Shown one piece after another: positions 1 through 12,608 of a DNA stretch of 64,000 nt. Every line of letters begins with the position of its first letter. Position 1 is the first letter of the stretch. The stretch covers positions 44,894,239 through 44,958,238 of the forward strand of contig CM063510.1 in assembly GCA_032207245.1 (NCBI GenBank). Direction: 5' to 3'. Below the pieces are notes generated by a model. That model made no database searches. It saw nothing but the letters and a program-made list of their open reading frames with translations, and had not been told where the DNA came from. Position numbers and translations under genes: made by a program. Source of the DNA: Pardosa pseudoannulata. Taxonomy: Eukaryota > Arthropoda > Arachnida > Araneae > Lycosidae.

Positions 1-3000
1 TTCTCTTTTGCCACGTCCACAATTTATTTTTTATTTTATTTATTTATTTATTTTTTTTTTTTTTTTTGACAAAGAGCAGGAGAAAAGCGTTATCAGTAGA
101 TTCTCGCAACACGTGCTTCAAGGTCAAAAAGCCGTGTGACGCGGTACAAATGAAACATATAGAACGTGCGTGGTTCTAGTTTTAATAGTACAGCTAAGCC
201 ATAAATGTATGTTTTGGTGAAAAACAACCGTTTTCTGGATTTCGGTTCCGGAAAATGCGCATTTTTTTAATGGACCATTAAAGTTAATACTGCTATCATA
301 ATATGGGAGCTCTGAAACGGTAGAATTATGTTTTAACATCCTGCGTACTTTATAGATTATCCCCGAACGCACGTACATGTAGACCGATCGTAATACTATT
401 TTATATATCGATATTTTTTTAATATCGTGGTAACAGTATTAAGATTTCAATCCCTCTTATACTTATTTGTAACGATACTTGATCTTATTGACTGAATTTT
501 TGTGCTATGAGCAGTGTCTGTGAGAAAATAACATTGTTGCAAATAACTTACGGAAGTTAATTATTGTTAAAAAGTCCGCACCTTTTTTTGTTGTTAAGTT
601 TGCATCAGTATTGAAGTTGATGAAAAAATTTACTAATGAAAAATCGTAACTTTTAACGGCAATCCCGATAAAAATCAGCCATCCAGCTGAATCGGCAGGA
701 CGCTGCCACGGGTTCGAATCCCGCCGCTTTGTTCGCAGCCGTTCAGAATCGTAGTAATTAAGTAGTAAACTCCGATGACTAGCTGTCGGGTAACATAAAA
801 GTAAACTCTAGCGCTCTCAGACCAAGCTAAATGGTTACAAATATGTTAGTCTAAAGTAGAAATCGAACGCACTGGCTCAGATACCGGAAGAAAGCCCGTC
901 CAGTTCGATCATCGTCCTGAAATCTTACTGTTTAAAAAAATTTTTTTTTTAATTGTTCACTTAAAAAAATAGCCTTATATAGAGTATATGTTATTTAAAT
1001 CATGAGTTTTTAGACATTGATTAAAATTAAATCTAATGCTAATTATTGTATCTTTACAAACTATTAAGTTATAGATTTTACTGCATTTAAGAAATTCTAG
1101 TGTCACAAAATTAAAAATTTGTTTGTAGGAATGCCTTCTAAAAATTTGATATCTAAAATGCGCATTTATATTATTAGATTTTTTTTAAATTAGGATATTT
1201 GAGAAACTTCTGATTTGAATCTGTTTTGAACATTTTTTGATTGGGAGACTCTAGTAATTGTTTATATTAGTAAAAATTATTTAGCTTCTGGTATATTTCA
1301 TACTTGGGTACTTGTTTTTGCATTATGTATACTTAAATAAATATTTTTAAATTGTTCTTTACTTTCCGATTTTCCTCCTTTTTTTCCCTCTAATATTTAA
1401 CTTCTGGATCTGCTACTTTTATTAAAAAATTTTTGGAATTGTCCATTTAAAAAAATTAGACTTATACTGTATTTTTTAAACATTTATTATAAATCAATGT
1501 AAGAAAAATTAATAGAATTTTATAAACTAGTTAATAACAAATTTTGCGGTTACAAAGTTTTCAAGTTCTGTTTGGAAGTGCATTTTAAAGCTTTGCTATT
1601 TGAAACGGCTTTTAAATTATTGATGTACTGTTGAAATCCCTATTTTAACAAACCAGCTTATAACAAATGAAAATTTTGATCTCATGATTTTCCTTTTGTT
1701 TACAATGCTAATTTATCCATAAATGGTGAATCTCTATTTTATACATTTATAGTGAATCTTAGGAATGAGGTAGAAGAATCCTTTCTTTTAATCATTTTCT
1801 AAGTATTTTTTCTTCATTTTTTATAAAACTTTTTTGCAGTTATAAAATCAGATTTAAATATATGTTTCTAGATTTAAAAACAAAGTGCATGAAATTAATA
1901 ACATCTTGTCCAGCCACTCAAGGAAAGAAAATGTTTTTTTGTTGTATTGGACAAAGAAATTCCTTAAACTATCTTGATATAGAAGATTATAAATTAACTG
2001 AGTATTAAAGTAGTAAGCAATAACTAGAAGACAAAACTAGTTTTGCATTTGTCTACATTTTTGGTCATTCTAATATTCAATCATTCAGTTGTTTGGTTAA
2101 GGTCAATTAAAATCATTAAAGATAATATTTTTATAAATCTTATACAAGATAATATATAACCTTATGTAAATCTTATATAAGTTATAATTTTCTGAGATCT
2201 AGCATTTTTCTTAAAAGTTCAAGTACAACAAACAATATGGTTCCTCAAAATTTAATATAATAAAGTTCAACTGTATTGGTGAATTTATTTTTTTAATGAG
2301 GCACATTGAAGAAGCATCTGATTTGAATCTATTTTAAATATATTTTTTTACTAGGAAACTTGAGTACTTACTTATATTGATAAAAAGTTATTTAGATACT
2401 TCCATATTTCATATTTAGGTACTTGTTTTTGCATTAAGTAAATCAGAACATTAATTTTTAATAGTTATTTAACTTCCTCTTTTTTTCCTCTTTTTTGAAT
2501 TTTTCTCCTTTTTTTCCTTCTTTTTTCCCAAAATTTTGACTTCTGTGTCTGGTATAAGATGAATAATTAACTTTTTTATTTTAAATATTTTAATTACTAA
2601 ATTAACAGCTGTAATTGAATTGAAAAAAAATATTTTTATCAGCATTGAAAGCTTTATTTTGTCTTATTAATGTTTCAATTTTTAATTATACTTAGATAAT
2701 TTTGAAGAAGGTAGTTCAAAGTGCTGTTATTTTTCTTTGAAAAAATCCTAATCAGGAAAAATTCGTTATTGATTAGGAAATATCAGGAGATTAGAAGAGC
2801 TTTTTGTGATCCTCCTGAGAAAGCACTTCCTTCTTGCTTACAGCACAAAATGCATGTACTTCTGGGGAATCTTACAAGTGTTGCAATATAAATCTGTGAA
2901 TTTTCCAAACATTTTGCTTGCAAATTTTACCACATACTTTAAATACATCTTTGTTGGTTATAGTTAACATATCAGTAGAATTGCCGTTTTCAAAACAGTA

Positions 3001-3148
3001 CAGCACTGTTCATCAGGTTTGTCAAAATATAGGAACCTTACTGAATACTGTCTTATCTGAGACAAAATATTGCCAAAAACGAAAAAAAAAAAATCACTAA
3101 TTTAGCACGAAATAAATTTAAAATTAAAATTAAAATTTTGAAAAGGCT
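1..3148. other. Intergenic, AT-rich, no gene seen
   Basis: No exon-like open frame, splice pattern or protein similarity was recognised here on either strand. A poly-T tract lies near base 50, and an old tRNA-derived SINE is annotated separately. A second tRNA-like B-box remnant (CAGTTCGATC) occurs near 890-905. Confidence 0.6.
684..832 (+). repeat. Old copy of the tRNA-derived SINE family
   Basis: A pol III B box (GGGTTCGAATCCC) at about 710-722 is followed by a body that aligns, with many changes, to the SINE copies at 31.2, 28.7, 36.1 and 37.7 kb: a GTTCGCAGCCGTTCAGAATCG-like block, then AAGTAGTAAA, then TAGCGCTCTCAGACC. The A-box half is not clear and I found no target-site duplication, so this copy is older than the others. 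Confidence 0.6.
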
Positions 3149-3152
3149 TTAA

Positions 3153-4078
3153 CACTAGAATTACGGAAGGGGTCATTTTGACACCTAGAGAACTTTTATC
3201 TCTGACAGCTCTTCTATTTTTTTTTTGCGAATATCTTAATCCTTTCTTGATTTTTCCTAAATCATTGTGATTTACAAAATAGTAAAGATTTCAAGAAAAT
3301 CGTATTTTTATTTTAGCCCTAACAAATGATTATAGAAATACGGCAGGCTATATACTGATGTTGAAGACAAGTGTAAACTTCATAATGATTCTTTCACTAT
3401 TTTATTAGCAGAACTAGAAGCATTCATAGTGTTGTTGTACGTAAGGGGTCATTAGCCGCTAAGGGTTTACTAATTCTTAGTTTGTGGTCCAAGACTTGGG
3501 GACCAAAGTTTTTTCATGAAACTATGAGTAGATATAGGTTTCTAGAAGTTATGAAATTTCTTCGTTTTTAAAATAAACTAACAAGGTTTTCACGTTTGCA
3601 GTGTGATAAATTTACACTAATATCCGAGGTATGGAATACTTTTTATAGAAAACTGTAAGCTTTGCTACAAACCAAATGAAAATATTATGCTTGATGAACA
3701 GTTATTCCCTACAAAAATAATATGCCTTTTTTGCAGTATATGTCTAACAAGCTCAATAAATTCGGAATAAAATTTTGGCTAGAAATAGATGTTAGGACAA
3801 AATACTTATTAAACAGATTTCCATATTTAGGAAGGATGAAATGAGACCAAGTGATCAAAGTTTTGGAGAGAACGTAGTAAACCGTTTAATTGATCCTACA
3901 TACCTGCAAAGTCTGTATATTTTTAAAAACAAACTGTAGTTTTCATAATTTGTGTTATTTTAATTTATTTTTCACAAATATATTACATTATATAGAGAAA
4001 TATACAGATATCCTATCAAGGGGTCAAAATTACACCTGCCTTAATTCTAGGTATACAAAGACCACCGTAATTCTAGTG
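3153..4078 (+). mobile_element. Degraded piggyBac transposon
   Basis: The element is bounded by TTAA at 3149-3152 and 4079-4082, the target site of piggyBac. The termini are inverted repeats (CACTAGAATTACGG at the left, CCGTAATTCTAGTG at the right). Subterminal GGGGTCA motifs occur near both ends. Forward-frame fragments resemble a piggyBac DDE transposase (near 3500-3560 a KTWGPKFFHE-like stretch; near 3735-3830 an NKLNKFGIKFWLE-like stretch followed by NRFPYLGR). Stops and frameshifts interrupt it, and at 926 bp it is far shorter than an autonomous copy. It is dead on its own but could respond to a transposase supplied in trans. Confidence 0.85.
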
Positions 4079-4715
4079 TTAAAAAGTTTTGCACAATGTC
4101 ATAAAGAACTCCTGTACCATATTTCATGCCTATACGTTGTACCATTTATTTTCAGTAGTGTTTGCATAATGCAAAAATAGAATTCTTAAAAGGCATATGA
4201 TTTAAATAAAATGTTTTATCTTTATTATATTTCATATACAAATATCACGATTTCTTCTGTTAACAAGGTTTTGATTACTGTTTTACTGTGCTTTTAATTC
4301 CTTCTGTTAAATACAATTTTTTTTTCTTTGCCAATTATATTCTTTTTCTATCTTGCAGACTTTAAGCTGTGATTTAGAAATTATTTTGTTAGCTCTTGTT
4401 TCATTGTTCCTCAAAATAAAGAAATGTTTTAAGGTTAAGAAAAAATGGGCTTTTTAACTGTTAGCAAGCTGGCATTGAGGGTACTTTTCCACTTTCAAAT
4501 TGGATTTTAAAGAAACTATATTATTTTTTTAAATTTTCTCCGTATGAATAATTTAATGAAATAACAAAAAGATTTTTTTATATGCTTAATTGTTGTATAA
4601 GTTTTAGTTTTTCATTTTACAAAAGGATTAAACAATTTCTCACTATAGTGTGTAGGATTTATTTAAATTTCTTCTTAAATATTAATGTTAGGATGGTGAG
4701 CAAGAGAAAATAATA

Positions 4716-4719
<4 letters not shown>

Positions 4720-4806
<87 letters not shown>
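4720..4806. repeat. (TA)n microsatellite
   Basis: About 87 bases of alternating TA with a few C interruptions, running into a short GT tract. Confidence 0.95.
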
Positions 4807-5247
4807 GTGTGTGTGTATACATAAAATACCTAGTTGTCGAATTGTATGATTTTTCTTTACAGTGTAAAAATTTTAAAGATGATTGTACAATTGTATTGGT
4901 GATTTCAAAAATGTAAAAGTTCCAGATGACAGATTTTTAGATTCTAGGTTAGAAGATTTATTTATTAATTATCAAAAGTAATGAAAAACCAAATGAAAAA
5001 GATTACAGTTATTAACAAAAATTTTATAAAATATTTTTGAAACAGGCAAAATCAGCAGTACATAATCAATTGAGAGTAGGAATTCTTGAAAATAAACTGC
5101 ATGTAGTGCCTTTGTATTTACTAATTATTTAATAAATACTTTGCACTTTTTGTACATTCAAAGTAGTGATTCTTCCAACTGTTAGTTTCATTGCTTTTCA
5201 TTTAGCACCATGGTAAGGAAGTAAGCTATGTGTCTGTATGCATATAT

Positions 5248-5249
<2 letters not shown>

Positions 5250-5286
<37 letters not shown>
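5250..5286. repeat. (TA)n microsatellite
   Basis: About 37 bases of alternating TA. Confidence 0.9.
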
Positions 5287-5291
<5 letters not shown>

Positions 5292-5944
5292 TTGTGTGTC
5301 TGTATATATATATCACATATATGATATATTGTTGTTTAAAATTGTACCAATTTTAAAATTAGAATGTTAGCAGCTATGCATATAAACACACACACACAAA
5401 AAGGAACTAATAGATACCTATAGTGAAACTTTTTTCTTTTTGAGTAGCTCTAATATTCACACTTGTGACATCTTTGAAGCTTTCAAAATTAGATAGAGAA
5501 TTAACTGTGATACATAAATCAGTGGTTTTGTTAGATGAACAAATTATTACAAAGTATAAAAAAATTCAGTACATAGCTACCACAATAATCTGTTATTAAT
5601 TGATTGAGAAATTTGCATGATAAAACTTTTAATCTAAAAATGTGTGTATAATAAATGTAATAGCCTAGAATGAAATTTTTGTAGGATAACAAAAGAGGTT
5701 AATTATGTTTTATCGGTGTCAATACAAATACCAACAATATACCAAGAGGAGAAAAAATGAATTACAATTAAAAACTTTAAATTCTGTTCAAGAGTCAAAC
5801 TGAAATTATTTCTCATATTTTACCTATTGAAGGGTCAAGTTTTAAAGAAATCAGTAATGATATTAAAAAATATAAATAGCATAAAAATGTACATTTAGAA
5901 GTATTAAAATTGATTTGCAATTTAATAAACATTATGAATTTTTT

Positions 5945-6041
5945 TCACAAAAATGACTTTTTGATTCGCCGATAAAGTTCAGGTACTCCAGTTCTTGGCA
6001 TTGTTGTTCCAGTGTCACGCCTAGTTTGTGTCCAGTTATCC
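5945..6041 (-). CDS. CFAP206: CFAP206 exon 14 (stop codon)
   Basis: Acceptor TTTTAG. It completes the split lysine codon, then encodes [19 protein letters not shown] and a basic tail, ending in TGA at 5945-5947. It aligns with the vertebrate DTSTQS...TGVPRP C-terminal segment. Confidence 0.93.
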
Positions 6042-9000
6042 CTAAAAATAACAAAGAGACAAACTGCTGTACATTGAAAATGAATTTTAATATTATTCAA
6101 ATTTTTAATATATTAAATAAGAGAAACAAGAAATCACATCTATGCAATAGTATATTTGCAGAAGTAAAATTTCGAGACTTATTTTATTGTAAATTTTCAT
6201 AAAATATATATGTTAGAAAAAAATTAAGGAAAACTGAAGAACTTATTTAATTTACTACATTTTTTTTTTTTTAAATGTATGCAGTACCTTATTTATCAAT
6301 TTTAATTTTAGTTAACAATTAGAAGTCTAAAGTTTCATGATTTTTTCTTAAAGCTTAGAAACTTTATTTTAGAAACATACCAGAAATATGATAACATAGC
6401 TTTGGAGCATACGTAAAAAAGTTATTTCTAATATCATTAAATAATTCATTATACTTGCCTATCAAAACATATGGTTTTTTATTTAATTTTATCCTTGCTT
6501 TGTGAATTTTTATTGAGAAACAATGAAATTATCATTGATCTTAACTTGTTTAGTATAGCAAACTTCATACTTAAATAATTTTACATGTAAAAATGTTTAG
6601 TTTAAAGTATAAATCTGATTTTAGTGAAAAAAAAATTAGTTAAACATATCTTTGATTTTCTAATACTTTATTATTAATTTTTAATTATGCAAAAGCGAAA
6701 GTAGGAAGCATTCACTTTTTTCATATATGTAAAATAAATAACTCTTATATGCATAAAAATATTGAAAAAAATTTAATGAATATTTTTGATAATGTTTATA
6801 TTATGTATTAAAGAAGTTTTAAAAGAAAAAATTTGATCGTAATGACCTAGTGCATGTACTAAGAGGTCAAAATCATTTTGCTTCAGTAAATTATTTATAT
6901 TATGATAGTCAGATTTGCCAGCTCTCTGGATTTAATCTAGCAATACCTGATTTTATACCAATTACCAAGTTTCTGGAACAAATGTACAAATTTCCAGATT
7001 TTCGATTGGGGAAACATTAAAACCTTCCACATCTGCTTTTGCAACAACATAACAAAATTTTTTCTTCAGCTCTACCAAACTGGGATTAATACAAGGGTGA
7101 TTGTGCTTCCAAGGTACCCCAGAATTCCAGCGTTTTTTAATTATCCTTCCAGGTTTGGAATTAATATCTTGCGGGTTGAAAATGTAACTTACTATTCAAA
7201 CTACCGTGGTCGACATTTTCCACTGTAATAGTTTGAATTCAAAGAAGCAAAAGTTGGTTAGTTGGTTGTTTGAAATTTAGTGTCGCTAATTCCTCTTGGG
7301 ACAAACTGTGCAAAACGTGACAAAAAGCAGAATAAAACAACACAATTTAAGAAACAATTTTGATAAAACGTTAAAAAAGAAAGATGCCTGAATCTAATAG
7401 AAAAAAACATTTAAAACCAAATAAATAGGTAGAAAATTTAGAAAGGCACAAATTTAACACGAAAATCAGTAAAGTTTGATTAAATAATTAAAGATTAAAA
7501 TGTAAAAGAGAAACTAAAAAATTGAAAAACGTACAGCAGTAAGAAGAAAAATTAAGAATTTAAAGATTCAAATTTATTAAAATATTAGAAATTAAAATCA
7601 AGAATTAAAAGATTAGGAATGTAATATTATAAAATTGAACATGAAAAGTTAGAAAACAAAAACAAATCAGATTTCAAAATACAAGCCAGTACAGCGAAGA
7701 AAAGGGAATAAGCCTGGATGCGGCCTTTTCCCAATGATTGATTTAGGATTAGGTAATGAATTTCCAAAGAATTTTATGTACAGAGATTTAAAACAAACAC
7801 AAGACGTTAAAATATGTGCGACTGTATAAGTAGTCTTACAATACGCACAATGTGGAGGTGCCTCACCAAGCAACAGATATGCATGTGTGAGTCGGCAGTG
7901 ACCCAACCGTAGACGAGTGATAATCACGTCCTGTCTTCTAGAAGGTAGTTGAGGCCACTTGGAAATGTTTTCTTTTACATCTTGCAATTTATTTGATACT
8001 GATCAAAGAAGCAAAGAAAATTTTTTTTAATTAATCAAAAAAGCATTTTGTCAAACTTTTGTTATTCTTGTGTTTTGTGTTTCAGCTGCAGAGCAAATGT
8101 TCTACTACAGTCAGCATTTCTGGCCATTTTGGGGGTTAGAAGAGAAAAGGTGATTTGCTGAACTAAAAGCTTTGATCTTTAGTAGAGTGTTGATTTGCAT
8201 AAGCATAGAGTTGCAAGGACACATTCTCATGACTTTTGTGGGTGTGTATGAGGGGGGGGGGTTAATATTTTATTTCTGTGGTTAGTTATAATTTCATCTA
8301 GCACTTATTATACCAGAAAAGAGATGTATTATAAATAAAATGCATTTGATATTCAAGATTTAAAAATATAAGTCTAAGAATTCTCATTTGTTTAACATCT
8401 AAAAATGAGATTCTCAAAAAAATGTTTAGTAATTTTTTCATTTTAATTGTTAAAATTAAAGCATTCACTGCTTTAAGTGACTAACAATTAAAATCACTGA
8501 TTGAAATTTACTAAAAATACTTTAATATTAGTAACATGCAATTATTTATTGCATGTGATTAACTTTTTTTAGTTTCAGGGTTTTGATTACAAAGGATATA
8601 AATTTAAGGGTTTTTTAATTAGAAGCACAATCACCCCTGAATATATAATTTAGGTATTGTTTGAGCAGAATTTTGATACACAGGTGGTTCTGTAAAAGTC
8701 ACTAAATACATATTAAATTAAACTGATATTTGTGCTAAATATGTAAATCATAAATATTTATAGAAAAATTTCAGTAATCAAATGTTTTAAATCTACAAAA
8801 AATCTACTAAAATAATCTGTAAAAAGAATTCAAAATTTTTTTACTCTGTTTATAATAGAGAGAGAGAGAGAAAGGCTATGAAATCAAATAATGTTTAAAT
8901 AAATGAAATCTGTTATTTAAAATGTACTGAAAGTAAATTATTAAATATTATTACTTTGGTAAATATACTTGACTGAAATTTTCTCTGCGAAAATGGCTGA

Positions 9001-12000
9001 GATCCGTTTGTGTAGAGTGAGTTTTCTTGGTCAAAAGATCAACCTAAAAGGAAGCCAATGATTCAGCAATGGTCCCAGAAGAAAAAAATGTCAATAAAAT
9101 CACATATTTATTCCAATCAAATTAAACATAACACAATTATTTATGAAATAAAATTTAAATACAACCATTTTATGAAATTCATATTTTGTATAAAATTATA
9201 TATTCCTATTTTGCTGTGTAGCACATTCGTCTTGTAAATGTACAATAAATTTTGTAAGAGGAAGACTGCAATTTTAATGGCTGACTGACAAAAATTTAAG
9301 TTAAATTATACTCTTTATCTTAACTAATTTTAATAATTAGTTAAGAAATAATTTTAATTTTAATAGCTTTACCTTCTTTTAGGTTAAAAATCTGTTTTAA
9401 TTCTTTCAGTTGTCATTAACTTTCTAACAGTTATATTAACAAAGCTACAAGTTTTAAAATCAAACAATAACCTGCCATTTTTATAACGAGAGTGTGCATA
9501 GTAGAATATTAACTGTATACTTCTGTTACAGTTAATATTCCATTATGCATGTAAACTAGGATACATGTAACTATATATTTAAACCCTTAAGGCCTGAATT
9601 ATTTTTCTGAATATATATTGATGAATATCTCAAATCTAAACTATAAAAGACTTGTGGGGATAAAAAAAATCAATATAAAATTTCAAGCAACTCTTTTGTT
9701 AATTTTAAAATTAGAGGTGAACCTCCTTTGTGGGCAGATTGTAATTTTAAACGTCACAAAATATTATTTATAAAGAGAAAATTTCAAGATAACAGATTAA
9801 TTTCCTGATAATTATAATATGTTAACTGTATTCTAAATTGAAGTTTTATAGTAAATTTAATTATTCATCAACCTGATTTTGGTTGATTTACCTGTGCAAA
9901 AGAGCAAATTCAGTGAGTGAGACTAGAAAAATAAAATTTTTGTCTAAATTGCAAATTCCAAATAATTATATCTATTTTCACTATGCTTTTGAATGGTAAT
10001 TCTGTCAATCCTGGGAAGGTTTTTGGCAGCTCTGATTTTTCTGAAGTTGAAGGCATGATGGAGCTAGAATGCTTTTTCTCTCTATGCAGCTTGGTGACAA
10101 TATATTGCAAACATTTTTCTTTGAATATGCTTTAAAATAACTTAAAATAATTCAAATCTTTCAGGTAACTTAATTCATGTAAGAGTATATAAAATGTGCT
10201 GTAAAATGTAATATAATGCAATATAACTTTTGATATTAGGCCAGGAATATTTTAGTTAAATTATTTCTATTATTATTTAGTATTTTTTTAAATTTTGTTT
10301 CACAATTACATTATACTGGAGTATATTTTTGTTGCCATGGGTAACAAAGTCAACAATGCATAATTTAAAATAATTAGTGTATTATTTGCCATGTGAATAA
10401 AATTTATGTTTTTATGGTTTAAGTATATAATAATAAGAATATAAATATATAATATTAAGTATAAATATAAGAACATAAAGTGTTACATAAGATAATAGAT
10501 TTTAGGACTTTTAGATGAAATTTAATTGATGAATAATTTAATTATAAATATTTTTATTTGATATATTTCTATCTTTTTAACTTGAATTTCACCATATATT
10601 AAAATGAAAATCTATTCCATTATTATGGTAACAGAGTGATTGTTTGGAAAATTAAAAGTTTTTTTTTCACATGTTTAGGATTGGTCTCATACTCGATTAG
10701 AGTTAATTAGCAACTATTTACTATACAAATCTAGCAAAACTCTGATTATCTTCTGTGAGACCTTCATACTTTTAGATTAACTCAACCTTTTATTTGGAAA
10801 CCCCAAATACTCGGATAAAAGACTGGGTGTAAAGTGGCTATTTTATATCCTAAAAACATATATCAAATTATTATAAAATCCAAAACAGTATAACTAATTA
10901 GAAAAGTATGAAAATTACAGTCTATCAAAAGAATGTTGAATTCCAGCTTGGCTCTAAACGCTTTTCTTTAATTTTTAAAAATGGAAACAGGCATTTCCAA
11001 ACCCAAAAGCTAAACATTGAATTCCTATTGATTACTACAGGTATTACTCCAGTTCTTGCTTGCTATAATCAAAACTATCATAATTGGAGCAAAAACTAAA
11101 ACATATTCATTTAATTTATGGCAGGTTTTATTATATATTGAATATTCAGTATATAATAATATGCATTTAATTAAAAAATAATCCAAATTCATGTTGAAAA
11201 TATAGCTTAATTCAAAGTTAGTATTTATAGGGTACTTTAGCTCTCTCTCCTTTTGTAATGTAAAATTTTATTTGTAAATGAGTATTGAATCATCTTTTTT
11301 AAGTTTTTTCATTAATAGTTCAAGATTATATGAACAATTATAAATTTAATATCTGCAATTACATAAATTATTAACAAATAAATATCACAAATGATAGTGT
11401 TTCACAAAATATATTAGTGTATAGTTTAGTTTTAAAAAGTTTATATTTATTTATTCTGTAAAATGTTTGTTGTGAAACAATTTTTAAACAGGTAGAAAAT
11501 ATTAAAGTTTTATGGAAGGTATATTTAAAAGTAGAAACAAGAGGTTTACTTTAAGATAGAAAAGTTTAAAAAAATATTTAAAATTTATGAACTGATAACA
11601 GACAATGAAATAATCATATCTACATGAATTACAGATGAAAACACTGAAAGCAAGTATGAGCATACATATTTTATGGCTTCCTTTCTCATATTCCATTGAT
11701 TCCAGTTATAGCTGTAATCAATGTTTTGTTCAGAAGAATGAAGAACAGTTTGTACACTTCTGTCAAAAACAAATACAGGTAGCACTTCTTCATGCTTTGA
11801 TGTATTCTATAAAAGCATTTTCAAAGTAATTAGGTAATTATTATTTTGAGCAAAATTGGTCATTATTTAAAATAATAATTATAAAGGGAAAATAAAATCT
11901 AATAAGAATAATTAATGCATAGATTTACATAGGTCTTGCATAGGTGCATACATTTACTTTTGGTTCCACACACTTCAGTTTTTGCATATGGTTCCATTAT

Positions 12001-12550
12001 CCATTATACCACATATCTGTCATCGGTGATCCACTTCCTAGCTTCCTGTACTGTCCTTAACTGTTTCACCACTTTTTATCTTAGCTAACATTTTATCCAA
12101 CTCACATCTCAAGTTGGTTGTTTGACTGGTCAGGGTCAGGTACAAATGTCACTGACCTCCTTCTTGAAATGAAGTTATACTTCAGGTGATAGGTTTGCAA
12201 TTTTTTCAATAAAACTACTTGTTTGTTAATTTTCATCTTGAATTAACTTCATATTTAATTAACATAGTTACACCAAAAATAGTGAAAGTGTAAAACATTT
12301 AAAAAAAACTGAAAAATCTGAAAATCTGTTAAAAAATTATTACAAATTTAAAACCCCTGCTAATTTGGTTAATTATCTAATCTACATAATTGCAATTAAT
12401 TAGTAATGATTATTAGTTTTGATGTGATGACTGTCAGACTTCTCTTTGCCGAGCAAGCCCGGGCTAATAAAGGCTAATCACTTGTGCGATTTTAAATTAT
12501 ACTTAAATTGTTAGTTTATCCTTATATTGTCACATGCTGAAAAAGTATGT

Positions 12551-12608
<58 letters not shown>

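Larger units (their letters stand above)
4083..5944. other. Region 3' of CFAP206, no gene seen
   Basis: AT-rich sequence downstream of the CFAP206 stop codon on its strand. It contains two (TA)n microsatellites. On the minus strand an ATTAAA occurs about 20 bases after the stop, probably too close to be the working poly(A) signal. I saw no further coding sequence. Confidence 0.5.

Noticed and set aside
684..832. Functional tRNA gene at the GGTTCGAATCC boxes
   Set aside because: No complete cloverleaf closes at this or any other B box in the window; the bodies match a dispersed SINE family.
3890..4180. 96-codon plus-strand frame
   Set aside because: It starts at a non-ATG codon inside the piggyBac remnant and runs past its right end.
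9910..10110. 66-codon minus-strand frame in CFAP206 intron 12, considered as an alternative exon
   Set aside because: Exons 12 and 13 join in phase with family-conserved sequence and no room for an insert; the frame has no family similarity.
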